A DNA stretch of 64,000 bases from Flavivirga spongiicola (GCF_030540825.1 NZ_JAUOEO010000001.1:4965546-5029545); one strand, 5' to 3'. Shown: positions 46,246 to 56,472, counted from the first letter of the stretch. The notes: generated from the sequence alone by a model not told the origin. Numbers and translations: made by a program.

Positions 46246-46761
46246 TTATTTAAAAACAAATTTAATTTTCTGAAATATATTCATCTTTTCTTTTACTCTA
46301 TGCAATGATGCATTCATTTCTTGAATATAATTCGCAGCTGTTGAACTCATTTTTGCTTTTTTATAATAAGTATAAGCTAACTCCAACCTTGAGGTCAATT
46401 CATAAGCCTTAGCTAATTGGTTATAAATGATCCCTTTATCTACTATGTCTACTTTTAACGCCTTAAATCCAAACTCAATCATTCCTTGGAAATCTGACTT
46501 ATCTATTAAAAAATAAGAATAATTGCCATAAGGGGCATGGTAGTTTTTTGCGTATTTTAATGCCAATTTATAATGCATTTCTGCTTTAGCATAATCAGAC
46601 ATTTTATAATGATAAATCCACCCTAAATGATTATGAGCTTTAGCATAATCAGGATGATCCTCTAGAATTTCATTTAATAAATGCTTTGCCTCTACAATCT
46701 TTTGCTCATCAATTAATCTATCAGCTTCAAAGAATAAGTCTTCGGCATTATTATAACTCAT
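46246..46761 (-). CDS. TPR-repeat protein
   Basis: 171 residues, cytoplasmic, with about three TPR units (AKHLLNEILEDHPDYAKAHN; AEMHYKLALKYAKNYHAPYG; ELAYTYYKKAK). It probably acts as a scaffold; partner unknown. It shares a transcript with fabI, starting from a promoter within the gap after recN. Confidence 0.8.
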   Translation of the reverse strand: MSYNNAEDLFFEADRLIDEQKIVEAKHLLNEILEDHPDYAKAHNHLGWIYHYKMSDYAKAEMHYKLALKYAKNYHAPYGNYSYFLIDKSDFQGMIEFGFKALKVDIVDKGIIYNQLAKAYELTSRLELAYTYYKKAKMSSTAANYIQEMNASLHRVKEKMNIFQKIKFVFK

Positions 46762-46783
46762 ACTTTACTTTAATTTATGGCGT

Positions 46784-46791
46784 CAAAGATA
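46784..46791 (-). promoter_or_regulatory. -7 box for the TPR-fabI unit
   Basis: On the minus strand TATCTTTG fits TAnnTTTG, 22 bases upstream of the TPR-gene ATG and just past the recN stop. Confidence 0.5.
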
Positions 46792-46795
46792 CTAA

Positions 46796-48448
46796 TTAAT
46801 TCAGCAATTCTTTAGCATGTGCAATAGCAGATGAAGACATCTCTAATCCTCCTAACATTTGAGCTATTTCTACAATTCGCTCATCGTGGTTGAGTTTTAC
46901 AAGATTCGTTTGCGTGGTATCATTAACATCTTCTTTATAGACTTTAAAATGAGAATGTCCTTTTGCTGCAACTTGAGGTAAATGAGTAATAGAAAATACT
47001 TGCATTGTTTTACTCATCTGTAACATGATATCCCCCATCTTGTTTGATATTTCACCAGAAACTCCGGTATCAATTTCATCAAACATAATAGTAGGTAGCT
47101 TTATATATTTTGATAAAACTGATTTTATTGCCAGCATAATTCTTGACAATTCACCACCTGAAGCTGCTTTTTTAAGGGCGTTAAAATCGCCTCCCTTATT
47201 TGCCGAAAACAAAAATGACAATTCATCTTTTCCGTTAGTAAAAAAAGTATCACTATAAAAAGCTTCTATTTTAAATTGAGCATTTGGCATCCCCAAACTA
47301 ACTAAAACACTTTCCAATTGTTTTTTTAATTGAGGGATTACTTCTGTTCGTTTTTTATGGAGTGTTTTAGAAATAGTATTTAATTCAGTTGTTTTAGAGT
47401 CAATTTCTAGTTGTTTTCTCTGAATGGTATCATCTAAATTTTCTGTTATTGATACTTTTTCTTCAAGCTCATTCTTTATATTAATTAATTCTGAAATATT
47501 AGCAGCTACATGCTTTTGCATCAAATTATGAAGCATTTTCAACTTTAAATCAACCGTTTCTAACCTACTGGGATCTACTTCTAAAGTATCTTGTAAAGCA
47601 TTAACTTCGCTAAACACATCATCCATTTCTATTAAACTACTATTAATTCTATTAAATAAATCTTCATATTTAGATGAAAACCCTGATAGTTTTTGAAATG
47701 TATTCTTTAATGCTGTTAGCGTAGACAGGGCTCCTACCTCTTCTTCGCTTAATAAATGATGTGCTTCATCCAGTTTTTCTTTTATCCCTTCAATGTTATT
47801 AAGAGTTTCGTATTCTTCTTCTAAAGTTTCTAATTCACCATCTACTAATTTAGCTTCAACTAATTCATTTAACAAAAACGAATTATAATCATGTTCTTTA
47901 ATCGCTTCTGCTTGAAAAACTAAAAGTTCTTTTAGTTCTTTTTGAAGCATTTTATAGGTCTTTAATAGGTCTTTATAATTCTGTAATACGCCATCATGAT
48001 TTGCAATCGCATCGATGACTTGAAACTGAAATTCATTACTCGTAAGTTCTAATGTTTGATGCTGTGAATGGATATCTATTAAACGCTCTCCTAATAATTG
48101 CAAACTGCTTAAGTTAACAGGAGAATCATTCACAAATGCTCTTGATTTTCCTGAAGGCAGTATCTCTCTACGAATAATAGTTTGTGATTCGTAATCAAAA
48201 TCTTCAGTCTTAAAAAGTGATTTTAAATTATAAGCAGAAATATCAAAAACGGCTTCAATAACACATTTCTGATTGGTATGCTTTAAACTATTTAAATCGG
48301 CGCGTTTTCCCAGGATTAATGATAACCCTCCAAGAAGTATAGATTTACCTGCTCCAGTTTCTCCCGTAATTATGGATAAACCATCATTGAAATCAACATG
48401 AAGCGTATCTATTAAAGCGTAATTTTTTATTGAAAGTGATGTTAACAA
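46796..48448 (-). CDS. recN: DNA repair protein RecN
   Basis: 550 residues, SMC-like: N-terminal Walker A GETGAGKSILLGG, long coiled coil (about 150-370), signature SGGELSRIMLAI and Walker B MFDEIDTGVSG. It acts in recombinational repair of double-strand breaks. It follows the PorD gene on the same strand. Confidence 0.93.
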   Translation of the reverse strand: MLTSLSIKNYALIDTLHVDFNDGLSIITGETGAGKSILLGGLSLILGKRADLNSLKHTNQKCVIEAVFDISAYNLKSLFKTEDFDYESQTIIRREILPSGKSRAFVNDSPVNLSSLQLLGERLIDIHSQHQTLELTSNEFQFQVIDAIANHDGVLQNYKDLLKTYKMLQKELKELLVFQAEAIKEHDYNSFLLNELVEAKLVDGELETLEEEYETLNNIEGIKEKLDEAHHLLSEEEVGALSTLTALKNTFQKLSGFSSKYEDLFNRINSSLIEMDDVFSEVNALQDTLEVDPSRLETVDLKLKMLHNLMQKHVAANISELINIKNELEEKVSITENLDDTIQRKQLEIDSKTTELNTISKTLHKKRTEVIPQLKKQLESVLVSLGMPNAQFKIEAFYSDTFFTNGKDELSFLFSANKGGDFNALKKAASGGELSRIMLAIKSVLSKYIKLPTIMFDEIDTGVSGEISNKMGDIMLQMSKTMQVFSITHLPQVAAKGHSHFKVYKEDVNDTTQTNLVKLNHDERIVEIAQMLGGLEMSSSAIAHAKELLN

Positions 48449-48513
48449 TGCCGTATTTTTGTGTTTAATTTCTGAAAATAAATATAATGAAAGCGTTTTA
48501 AATATAGAGTCAC

Positions 48514-49401
48514 TTAAAACTTAATATTTTGCCATTTACTATTATGCATAGGTGCTACTTTTTGAAGCACTTCCTTTATACTGGCTATATTTACATTGGG
48601 GCCACCGCTAAAGATCTGTCCAATCTCATCAGCTTTAGCATCGAAAAAAGTACGTAGTACAAAAGAGTTTGGTCTACGGCTATTCATAGCCTGAAATAGT
48701 TTCAAAGAAGCAGCAACCTTTTCTTTTCCTTCTTTCGCATTCTCACTCATAACATCTAGACCATCTCTGTGATACGTATATAAAACCTCTCTGTATTCTT
48801 TAAAAGTCGGAGACAGAACATTATCTATAAGCGCAAATCTACTTTGTAAACCATCTTCTAATTTCCAGCCTTTAAAATTACCTTGTTGTGAATAATTTGT
48901 GATCATCCGTGCTTGGGTATAATAAGGGTCTCCCCCTTTTCTAGAAAAAGAATCTGCATCTAGAGCTAAAATCATATAAACATGGTATGCTAATACGGAT
49001 ACTAAATTAGATTCAAATTGATTGGGGTTGAAAATTAGATTTTGAAATTCTAAATATCTAAAATTAAAATCTTTATCATTAAAATTATAGATTGGTGTGC
49101 TAAACGACGAACCAAAAATTGGACGTGATGATTGTGCCTGAATAGTCGCTTGAAATGATTCACCGCTATAATTAGTAATATTAATAATCAAGCTACAGTC
49201 TATACGCTCTTGAGCTTTAAATGTTTTTTTAGTCCATTTAGTATTGTTTATAAACTCATTTAGTTGTTTTTCCAGAGTTTTAAAAATTGGAAAATTTTCG
49301 TTTCCCGTTTGTTGTGCATTAACAACAACACTACAATTTAGTTCTTGCGAAAATCCTTTAATTCCCAGACAAAATATTAAAACAACGAAAATATTACGCA
49401 T
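48514..49401 (-). CDS. porD: DUF4835 family protein (PorD, type IX secretion)
   Basis: 295 residues with signal peptide (cleaved near GFSQ) and the DUF4835 pattern: LNCSVVVNAQQTGN at the start, FNFRYLEFQNLIFNP and a long helical C-terminal part. Porphyromonas PorD, needed for type IX secretion, belongs to this family. It overlaps coaBC by 8 bases and precedes recN, the family's usual location. Confidence 0.88.
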   Translation of the reverse strand: MRNIFVVLIFCLGIKGFSQELNCSVVVNAQQTGNENFPIFKTLEKQLNEFINNTKWTKKTFKAQERIDCSLIINITNYSGESFQATIQAQSSRPIFGSSFSTPIYNFNDKDFNFRYLEFQNLIFNPNQFESNLVSVLAYHVYMILALDADSFSRKGGDPYYTQARMITNYSQQGNFKGWKLEDGLQSRFALIDNVLSPTFKEYREVLYTYHRDGLDVMSENAKEGKEKVAASLKLFQAMNSRRPNSFVLRTFFDAKADEIGQIFSGGPNVNIASIKEVLQKVAPMHNSKWQNIKF

Positions 49402-50605
49402 GTATCTGTTCTATAATTTTACTTAATAAGTCTTTAGCGACGGCTGCTTTAGGTTTTAACTTAAACTCAGTAACAGCTTCTTTATCATCAATAAAAGTAA
49501 CTTTATTGGTATCATTTTTAAAACCAGCGCCTTTATCTTTTAACGAATTTAAGACAATTAAATTTAAATTCTTTCTTTTTAATTTTCCTTTTGCATTTTC
49601 AAGTTCATTATTCGTTTCCAATGCAAATCCAACTAAATATTGATTATTTTTAATGGCACCCAAAGATGCTAAAATATCTTTAGTTTTCTCTAATTCTAAA
49701 GTTAACGTCGGTTCTTTCTTTTTTATTTTTTGAGAAGCAACTTCTTTTGGTTTAAAATCGGCTACAGCCGCAGAAAGTATAGCGACATCTACATCTTTAA
49801 AATACATATGCACCGATTCATACATATCTTGTGCGCTAGTAACAGGAATTGTCTGTATCAAAGTATGTATAACCTCTTGATGCGTTGGCCCTGTAACTAA
49901 AATAACTTCAGCTCCGAGGTTTGCTGCTGCTTTAGCTATTTCAAACCCCATTTTTCCACTTGAATGATTTCCTATGAAACGAACTGGGTCAATAGCTTCG
50001 TGAGTTGGTCCAGCAGTTATCAGGATTTTTTTTCCTTTTAAAGGGAGTTTATCTAAAATATCATTTTCAATAAAAGCAACAATATCTTCAGGTTCTGCCA
50101 TTCTACCTTCACCTACTAAACCACTCGCTAATTCCCCACTTGTAGCTGGTATCATGATATTTCCAAAATCTTTTAAAGTATTGAAAGAGCTAACGGTACT
50201 TGGGTGCTTATACATATCTAAGTCCATAGCCGGTGCAAAATACACAGCGCATTTTGCCGACAAATATGTTGCTAGCAACAAGTTATCACTTGTGCCATTT
50301 ACCATTTTAGAAAGTGTATTAGCTGTTGCCGGGGCAATTACAAAAACATCTGCCCATAATCCTAAGTCTACATGGTTATTCCACACAGCATTATCATCTT
50401 CTTCATTTGTAAAAGATGAGTATACAGGATGTTTTGAAAGTGTTGATAAGGTTAAAGGTGTTATAAAATCTTTAGAAGCTGGTGTCATAACTACTTTTAC
50501 GTTAGCACCTGCCTTTATAAATAACCTTACTAATGAAGCTGTTTTATAAGCGGCAATACCAGCACTGATGCCTAATAGTATATTTTTGCCGCTTAGTATT
50601 GACAT
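49394..50605 (-). CDS. coaBC: Bifunctional phosphopantothenoylcysteine decarboxylase/synthetase
   Basis: 403 residues. CoaC half (1-180): NILLGISAGIAAYKTASL flavin segment, catalytic His in NNHVDLGLWAD, and PAMDLDMYKHPS. CoaB half: KKILITAGPTHEAIDPVRFI and SSGKMGFEIAKAAANLGA. It makes 4'-phosphopantetheine for CoA. It follows rpoZ with 16 bases between and overlaps porD. Confidence 0.93.
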   Translation of the reverse strand: MSILSGKNILLGISAGIAAYKTASLVRLFIKAGANVKVVMTPASKDFITPLTLSTLSKHPVYSSFTNEEDDNAVWNNHVDLGLWADVFVIAPATANTLSKMVNGTSDNLLLATYLSAKCAVYFAPAMDLDMYKHPSTVSSFNTLKDFGNIMIPATSGELASGLVGEGRMAEPEDIVAFIENDILDKLPLKGKKILITAGPTHEAIDPVRFIGNHSSGKMGFEIAKAAANLGAEVILVTGPTHQEVIHTLIQTIPVTSAQDMYESVHMYFKDVDVAILSAAVADFKPKEVASQKIKKKEPTLTLELEKTKDILASLGAIKNNQYLVGFALETNNELENAKGKLKRKNLNLIVLNSLKDKGAGFKNDTNKVTFIDDKEAVTEFKLKPKAAVAKDLLSKIIEQIHA

Positions 50606-50621
50606 TACATTTTAAAAATTA

Positions 50622-50954
50622 TTACTGAGAATCTTCCTCAGTATTTCTAAAATAAATTTTATCAGTTAACCATTCTTGAACAGCTAATGCATGAGGTTTT
50701 GGTAGCTTTTCGTAAAATTTAGAAACCTCAATTTGCTCTTTATTTTCAAAGATTTCTTCAAGACTATCATTATAAGTTGCAAATTCTTCCAACTTATCAA
50801 TAAGTTCTTTTTTAATCTCTGTGTTAATTTGTTCTGCACGTCTAGAGATTATAGAAATCGACTCATAGATATTCTCTGTTGGTTCGTCAATTTGATTTCT
50901 GTCGTACGTTACTGTATTAACTGGAGCATTGGTTTTTTTTAAATCCATTGTCAT
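50622..50954 (-). CDS. rpoZ: RNA polymerase omega subunit (Bacteroidota type)
   Basis: 110 residues (MTMDLKKTNAPVNT; the second Met is an alternative start). The NIYESISIISRRAEQIN segment carries the conserved RxxQI-like omega core; the tail is acidic. It stabilises RNA polymerase. It is located between bamD and coaBC, the usual flavobacterial place. Confidence 0.85.
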   Translation of the reverse strand: MTMDLKKTNAPVNTVTYDRNQIDEPTENIYESISIISRRAEQINTEIKKELIDKLEEFATYNDSLEEIFENKEQIEVSKFYEKLPKPHALAVQEWLTDKIYFRNTEEDSQ

Positions 50955-50960
50955 TGTTAT

Positions 50961-51791
50961 TTAACTTTTAGTGCTATAATTTTTTAATTCTTCATCTAAA
51001 GCCGTTGCCATAACATTAGCTTCTTCTATATGTTTAGAGTTAACATATAGTTTTTTAAATGAAATATAATATTCTTTTGCTGTATTAAGACGATTCTTTT
51101 TTAAAGGGACTATTATTCCCTCAATGGTCTTTTTGTATTCTCTACTATTAATAGCCAACCTGTAAGCAGAATCTAATCTATAAAATAATGCCTCCTCACG
51201 AAGTGTAGATCCCGGGAAATCAAAAATAAAATTATCAAAGGATTTTATAGATGCCGGATAATCAGATATACGATTATATTGTTTTGCTATACTGTATGCT
51301 TTCTTTTCTAGTTTAAAATCTAGTTCTTTAACTAATTTATTAGCTTCAGGAAGATATTCAGACTCTGTGAATAAATTTATAAACTCTTGAAGTTTCTCAA
51401 TAGCTTCTTTTGTTTCTGTTTGGTCTTTACTATAAACAGGGGACAACATATAATAACTTTTTGCACTTAAAAAAGAGGCCTCTTCTAACTTCTCACTTTT
51501 TGGGTAGCTAGATGCAAAACGCTCAAATTGATAACCAGCAACGTAGTAATCTTTCATTTTGTAAAATGAATTAGAATACAAATACATTAGTTTTTCAGCT
51601 TGCGGTTTTCCTCTATAACTTGGGACTATTTGTGCAAAAAGCCTATTGGCCTTTGAAAACTTACCTTCATTATAAAGTGCTTCACCTACTTTAAATTTAT
51701 CAGCAATACTTTCAGATTTTAGTGTCTTTTGATATTCACTACAACTGCTAAAAACAGTAACTATTATTAATATGTAAAAAAGCTTTTTCAT
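50961..51791 (-). CDS. bamD: Outer-membrane assembly lipoprotein BamD
   Basis: 276 residues with a lipoprotein signal (LIIVTVFSSCSEYQ) and five TPR-like repeats (FSKANRLFAQIVPSYRGKPQ; AGYQFERFASSYPKSEKLEE). BamD works with BamA to fold outer-membrane proteins. It is first in the bamD-rpoZ-coaBC-porD-recN run. Confidence 0.9.
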   Translation of the reverse strand: MKKLFYILIIVTVFSSCSEYQKTLKSESIADKFKVGEALYNEGKFSKANRLFAQIVPSYRGKPQAEKLMYLYSNSFYKMKDYYVAGYQFERFASSYPKSEKLEEASFLSAKSYYMLSPVYSKDQTETKEAIEKLQEFINLFTESEYLPEANKLVKELDFKLEKKAYSIAKQYNRISDYPASIKSFDNFIFDFPGSTLREEALFYRLDSAYRLAINSREYKKTIEGIIVPLKKNRLNTAKEYYISFKKLYVNSKHIEEANVMATALDEELKNYSTKS

Positions 51792-52022
51792 TTGTTATTT
51801 TTCTCTGTTTAAAAAGATCGAATGTTATTAGCATTGTTTGTATCTCGAACAATATCAAAATTTTAGTTATGCTTTTTTCAAAAAAATTTTTAAACAGAAT
51901 GCAAAATTAAGTTATTAATATGGATTTAAAAAATATTATTTCAAAGCTAAAATAACTGCTTAAAGTCAGTAATCATAAGGTTTAAGTATTATTTAACAAT
52001 CATATACCTTTCCTCATTGATA

Positions 52023-52901
52023 TTAAAACTTATTTACAAAAGCTTTTATCTTTTCTTTTAACTCATTAGATGCCATAACTAGAGGTAATCTTACGCTATC
52101 TTGACATAAATTTAATGCTTCAAAAACGGCTTTAATTCCAGCTGGATTATTCTCCTCAAAAATATAACCAACAACATCCATTAATTTATAATGAATTTTA
52201 TATGCTTCTTTTCCTTCGTCTTTTAACCCCAAGCGTATCATCTCTGAAAACTCTTTAGGAAATGCCTGCCCAATAACGGAAACCACTCCTGCTCCACCTG
52301 CCAAAACAATTCCTAAGGCCAAATCATCATCACCCGAAATAATTAAAAAATCTTCCGGCTTGTTCTTTAATAACTCTAAATATTGAGATACATTGTTTCC
52401 TGCTTCTTTAATACCTACAATATTTTCGAAATCGTTAGCTAGTCTTATAGTCGTCTCTGGCTCCATGTTTTTTGAAGTTCTGCCAGGAACATTATACAAA
52501 ATGATATCTACTGGTGATGCTTCCGAAATGGCTTTAAAATGCTGATATACACCTTCTTGAGTTGGTTTACTATAATAAGGAGACACAGACAAAACGGCAT
52601 CCATCTGACTTAAGTCTGTTGTTTTTATTTCTTCAATAACTGCTGCAGTATTACTTCCACCTATTCCCAAAACCATTGGCACACGACCATTATTAGTATC
52701 GGAAATGGTTTTTATTACTTCCTTTTTTTCTTGCTTGGTAAGTGTTACACTCTCTCCTGTTGTACCACAAATCACAAGGTAATCGGTGCCATTATCAATA
52801 TTAAAGTTAACAATATTTGCCAGGGCATTATGGTCTACACTTAAATCTGATTTAAAAGGTGTAACCAAAGCAACTCCAGTTCCTAAAAACTTACTATTCA
52901 T
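52023..52901 (-). CDS. dapA: 4-Hydroxy-tetrahydrodipicolinate synthase
   Basis: 292 residues, TIM barrel: [11 protein letters not shown], Tyr136 in LYNVPGRT and Schiff-base Lys165 in GIKEAG. It condenses pyruvate and aspartate semialdehyde for lysine/peptidoglycan synthesis. It starts 1 base from the end of the DUF6913-like gene, so the two are co-transcribed. Confidence 0.94.
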   Translation of the reverse strand: MNSKFLGTGVALVTPFKSDLSVDHNALANIVNFNIDNGTDYLVICGTTGESVTLTKQEKKEVIKTISDTNNGRVPMVLGIGGSNTAAVIEEIKTTDLSQMDAVLSVSPYYSKPTQEGVYQHFKAISEASPVDIILYNVPGRTSKNMEPETTIRLANDFENIVGIKEAGNNVSQYLELLKNKPEDFLIISGDDDLALGIVLAGGAGVVSVIGQAFPKEFSEMIRLGLKDEGKEAYKIHYKLMDVVGYIFEENNPAGIKAVFEALNLCQDSVRLPLVMASNELKEKIKAFVNKF

Positions 52902-52902
52902 T

Positions 52903-53421
52903 CTAAATTTTATTTAATATGGTTAGGTATTTAATAGTCTCTTCTTTAAATACGTCGAATTCTTTCATCTTAGTTTTAATAATTAAATCGTTTAAGCGCT
53001 CATCACTTTGCACGATACCGATTTTAAATTGTGCTTTAGATTTTGCAGTCATCATCTTTAGTTCTAAAACATCTTTTGTATAATAACTAACTAAAGCATC
53101 ATATTTAGTATCTAAAAATGTCTGCAATTCTACATTCTTAATGATGCCTTTCCAACCAAAATCTTTAGGGTTAAAACAAACATCCCATGTTGTTAAAGTA
53201 TCTTTATCATTTTCAGAAAAAGCAATGATCTTTAATTTATTATCGCGAATTTTTAAAAAATCGGCAAATACTCTAAATAGTTTAAAGTCATCAATTTCAT
53301 CAATATTTAAGATAACCCCTAAGCTCTCAATCTTCTTATCAGTAATGTTTACTTCTCTTTCTGATAACAATTTGTTCAAGTGCTTTTTGTTAGATTTTTC
53401 TTTAAAACCTTTTAAAATCAT
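52903..53421 (-). CDS. DUF6913-like protein
   Basis: 172 residues, basic N-terminus ([19 protein letters not shown]) and an alpha/beta body ([37 protein letters not shown]). I recall this as DUF6913, commonly beside dapA in Flavobacteriaceae. No known role. TACCTTTG (minus strand, 53440-53447) fits a -7 box for it. Confidence 0.7.
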   Translation of the reverse strand: MILKGFKEKSNKKHLNKLLSEREVNITDKKIESLGVILNIDEIDDFKLFRVFADFLKIRDNKLKIIAFSENDKDTLTTWDVCFNPKDFGWKGIIKNVELQTFLDTKYDALVSYYTKDVLELKMMTAKSKAQFKIGIVQSDERLNDLIIKTKMKEFDVFKEETIKYLTILNKI

Positions 53422-53439
53422 TTATCTTTATGCTTTGCG

Positions 53440-53447
53440 CAAAGGTA
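53440..53447 (-). promoter_or_regulatory. -7 box for the DUF6913-dapA unit
   Basis: Minus strand TACCTTTG fits TAnnTTTG, 18 bases before the ATG. Confidence 0.5.
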
Positions 53448-53478
53448 GCAAAAGTACATTCAAAATATTCGTTTATAC

Positions 53479-54237
53479 ATGAGGTTAACACATTTAATTT
53501 TTTTGTTATATTTTTTTAATCTTTTGGGTTGCAAACACCCCAAATTAGAGTTAACAAAAATTGAAGGAAAGCAAATTCAAATTACTGACACACTGCCGGT
53601 TGATTCTAAAATTGAATCCTACATAAAACCCTATAGAGATCATATTCAAAAAGATTTAGATAGTATTTTAGCTTATTCCGCTAACACCTTTTCTAAATCT
53701 GACGGAAAACTTAATACGGCTATTGGGAATTTTATGGCTGATGCAATTTATAGTGAAGCCAATCCTATTTTTAAGAAAAGAACGGGTAAAAATATTGATA
53801 TGGTACTCCTTAACTATGGAGGCATCCGGTCTGTTTTATCTAAAGGAAATGTAACAAAAAGAACCGCTTATCAGTTGATGCCTTTTGAAAATAGCATTGT
53901 AGTAGTCGCTTTAAAAAGCAACCAGGTAGACCGTTTAGTGAATTATTTAATTAAAAAAAAAAGAGCCCATCCTATATCTAAACTCAAATTAGTAATAAAT
54001 GAAAATGATGAAATAGTTGAAGCTAAAATAAAAGATAAAGACATTAAATCTAACAAAATATATTATGTTGCCACTAATGACTATTTATATAATGGAGGAG
54101 ACAGCATGACATTTTTTAAAACAAATGACAGTCTTTATGTTTTAAATTATAAAATTAGAAATGCTTTAATTGATAATTTTAGAAAGGTTGATACCATCAA
54201 CCCTGTAATTGATGACAGATTTATTCAAATAAAATAA
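53479..54237 (+). CDS. 5'-nucleotidase C-terminal-domain lipoprotein
   Basis: 252 residues with lipoprotein signal (YFFNLLGCKH). It contains the substrate-binding domain of UDP-sugar hydrolase/5'-nucleotidase enzymes: NYGGIRSVL, PFENSIV and TNDYLYNGGDS. The catalytic metallophosphatase half is absent and is encoded by the next gene 7 bases downstream. The two products probably join to form one periplasmic enzyme that releases nucleosides. Confidence 0.85.
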   Translation: MRLTHLIFLLYFFNLLGCKHPKLELTKIEGKQIQITDTLPVDSKIESYIKPYRDHIQKDLDSILAYSANTFSKSDGKLNTAIGNFMADAIYSEANPIFKKRTGKNIDMVLLNYGGIRSVLSKGNVTKRTAYQLMPFENSIVVVALKSNQVDRLVNYLIKKKRAHPISKLKLVINENDEIVEAKIKDKDIKSNKIYYVATNDYLYNGGDSMTFFKTNDSLYVLNYKIRNALIDNFRKVDTINPVIDDRFIQIK

Positions 54238-54244
54238 GAAGTAA

Positions 54245-55162
54245 ATGAAGCGTAGAGATTTTATACAACAAGCATCAGCAGGAACCGCATTAGCAGCACT
54301 CGGTAGTTTAGGCTTACAATCTTTTACAACTAATACTACGACTAAAAAAATAACGATTGTACATACTAACGATGTACATAGTCACATTGATGCTTTTGGG
54401 CCTGAAGATGGCAGGAATGCAAATAAAGGAGGTGTTGCCAGAAGAGCCAGTCTCATTGAATCCATTAGAAATGAAAATCCGAATACGCTTTTATTAGATG
54501 CTGGGGATATTTTTCAAGGCACACCCTATTTTAATTATTATGGAGGTGAATTGGAATTTAAATTAATGAGCAAATTAAAATACGATGCTGCCACTATAGG
54601 TAATCATGATTTTGATAATGGCATTGATGGTTTGTATGCACAACTAGAACATGCTGAATTCCAATTTGTTTCTGCCAACTACGACTTCTCTAATACCATA
54701 ATGAATACACATACCAAGCCTTACAAAGTATTTAAAAAGGATGGCCTCAAAATAGGCGTTTTTGGACTTGGAATAGAATTAAATGGTTTGGTTGATCCGT
54801 CCATGTTTAAAGAGACCAAATATTTAGACCCGATTGAGATTTCTCAAGATATGTCCAGAATTTTGAGAACAGAAGAACATTGCGATTTAATAATTTGCTT
54901 ATCACATTTAGGATATGATTACGGAAAGAACTCTAATAAAATAAGTGATTTAAAATTGGCAGCTGCTACAAAAGATATTGATTTAATTATTGGCGGACAT
55001 ACGCATACTTTTTTATCAAAACCTACCATTGTTAAAAATATTGAAGGAAAAAATATGCTCGTAAACCAAGTTGGTTGTTACGGTATCAATCTTGGAAAAA
55101 TTGATTTTTACTTTGATTCTGATAAAAACATTTCAGCAAATGGAACTTCAATAATTGTTTAA
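54245..55162 (+). CDS. 5'-nucleotidase catalytic (metallophosphatase) subunit, Tat-type signal
   Basis: 305 residues. The N-terminus MKRRDFIQQASAGTALAALG is a twin-arginine-type export signal. Metal ligands are HTNDVHSH, LDAGDIFQG, GNHDFDNG and GGHTHTFL. The nucleotide-binding domain is missing and is carried by the preceding gene, so catalytic and binding halves are separate proteins in reversed order. One partner uses Tat and the other the lipoprotein route. Confidence 0.87.
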   Translation: MKRRDFIQQASAGTALAALGSLGLQSFTTNTTTKKITIVHTNDVHSHIDAFGPEDGRNANKGGVARRASLIESIRNENPNTLLLDAGDIFQGTPYFNYYGGELEFKLMSKLKYDAATIGNHDFDNGIDGLYAQLEHAEFQFVSANYDFSNTIMNTHTKPYKVFKKDGLKIGVFGLGIELNGLVDPSMFKETKYLDPIEISQDMSRILRTEEHCDLIICLSHLGYDYGKNSNKISDLKLAAATKDIDLIIGGHTHTFLSKPTIVKNIEGKNMLVNQVGCYGINLGKIDFYFDSDKNISANGTSIIV

Positions 55163-55908
55163 GCCAAAATATTCTCTGAGGATAGTCTTTCTCTTAACTC
55201 ATAAATAGTTTTTTTGTATTTATTATCGGCTATAATGTATCTGAAAATAAAATAAAGCCCAACTCCATAAAGAGTTCTGTACATCATTTCAAAACTCCAA
55301 TGATATAAATAATAAAGATTAACATAGTTTAAAATTGTAGAAAAAGCCATAAAAACTACGGCAACTAAAAATAATATAGATTGCTTTGTTTGCGTATTTA
55401 GATAAACACCAAAAGATATAAAAGCTAATACAATTAAAGATAAACTTTTTAAACCAAACAAAAGCACCTCGGTATGATCTGGAATAACAACTTTTAATAT
55501 ACTATACAAAGTATATAAAAAGAATATATTTATCACAAAAACACCGAGTAAATAGGCGCCTATTAATTTGCCAACTTTTAATAACTTAAACTTAGGTATA
55601 ACCATAGTAATTAAATACAAATAACTTAAAAAGTAAAGAATGCTAGAGACTTTAACAAAAGTTTCATTTGAAAAAAAAGTTAAAGACATATCTCCAAGAA
55701 ACGAAAACAGTAAAAAAGAAATAAAGACGACTCTTAAAGATTTATACTTAACAAGATAAAATATTAAAAAAACGGGGATAAACAAAGCCATTGTAGACTT
55801 TAACATTAATGAATCCTGAGTAAAAGTAACAAAAAAATTTATTGCTATTAATCCTAATAAAGCACCAAAAAATACTTTATTAAAAGTAAGGTTAAACCAA
55901 TTTTTCAT
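55159..55908 (-). CDS. YhhN/TMEM86-like membrane protein
   Basis: 249 residues, about eight membrane segments. The SFLGDMSL segment and overall layout match the YhhN (lysoplasmalogenase-like) family; catalysis is not shown. It overlaps the convergent nucleotidase gene by 4 bases. Its promoter has a perfect flavobacterial form with an adjoining palindrome, also found before the 56477 gene. Confidence 0.7.
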   Translation of the reverse strand: MKNWFNLTFNKVFFGALLGLIAINFFVTFTQDSLMLKSTMALFIPVFLIFYLVKYKSLRVVFISFLLFSFLGDMSLTFFSNETFVKVSSILYFLSYLYLITMVIPKFKLLKVGKLIGAYLLGVFVINIFFLYTLYSILKVVIPDHTEVLLFGLKSLSLIVLAFISFGVYLNTQTKQSILFLVAVVFMAFSTILNYVNLYYLYHWSFEMMYRTLYGVGLYFIFRYIIADNKYKKTIYELRERLSSENILA

Positions 55909-55933
55909 GATTTTTAAGGTTAGTAGGTTATTC

Positions 55934-55961
55934 CAAATATAAAAATATAATTTTATTTCAA
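55934..55961 (-). promoter_or_regulatory. Promoter of the YhhN-like gene
   Basis: On the minus strand TTG (-33) is followed after 17 bases by TATATTTG (-7, 55934-55941), 26 bases before the ATG. This fits the Bacteroidota consensus well. Confidence 0.75.
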
Positions 55962-55984
55962 CGATAAAAACGTGCTTTTTATCG
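55962..55984. promoter_or_regulatory. Operator-like palindrome, copy 1
   Basis: CGATAAAAA-CGTGC-TTTTTATCG, perfect 9-base arms, directly upstream of the -33 TTG of the YhhN-like gene. Matches copy 2 at 57265-57287 in arm sequence and spacing. Confidence 0.7.
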
Positions 55985-56088
55985 ATTTTTAATTAAAAAG
56001 CAACCGTTTGTCTATAAAATTGAATTAACAATTGGTAAGTAACAATAATAATTACGTCTAAATTTTAAATTTCTAAATTCCATACAAA

Positions 56089-56472
56089 ATGAAAAGATAT
56101 TTTCCTCTAGTCTTAAGATTAATTGTTGCTGCTATTTTAATACAAACATTGCGTTTCAAATTTACAGCACATCCAGACAGTGTGTTCATTTTTAGTCATG
56201 TTGGTTTAGAGCCATATGGCAGAATTGGTATTGGAATTTTAGAGCTTATTGCCGGTATACTATTACTTATTCCTAAAACAATATGGATGGGAGCTACGCT
56301 TACTTTAGGTGTTATTGGTGGAGCTATTTTCATGCATTTAACACAACTTGGAATTGTAGTAAATAACGATGGAGGTATTTTATTCATTACCGCCATTGTT
56401 ACATTTATTCTTTCTGCAGTAATTCTTTATGTTTATAAAAACGATATCCCTTTTATCAAAAAGACAGTATAG
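56089..56472 (+). CDS. DoxX-like small membrane protein
   Basis: 127 residues with four hydrophobic segments. RLIVAAILIQTLRFKF and GRIGIGILELIAGILLL match the DoxX/DoxD-like family. These are thought to be redox-related membrane proteins. It lies between two multi-pass membrane genes and diverges from the YhhN-like gene. Confidence 0.7.
   Translation: MKRYFPLVLRLIVAAILIQTLRFKFTAHPDSVFIFSHVGLEPYGRIGIGILELIAGILLLIPKTIWMGATLTLGVIGGAIFMHLTQLGIVVNNDGGILFITAIVTFILSAVILYVYKNDIPFIKKTV

Noticed and set aside
50154..50549. 131-residue plus-strand open frame
   Set aside because: Antisense to coaBC with no recognisable domain.
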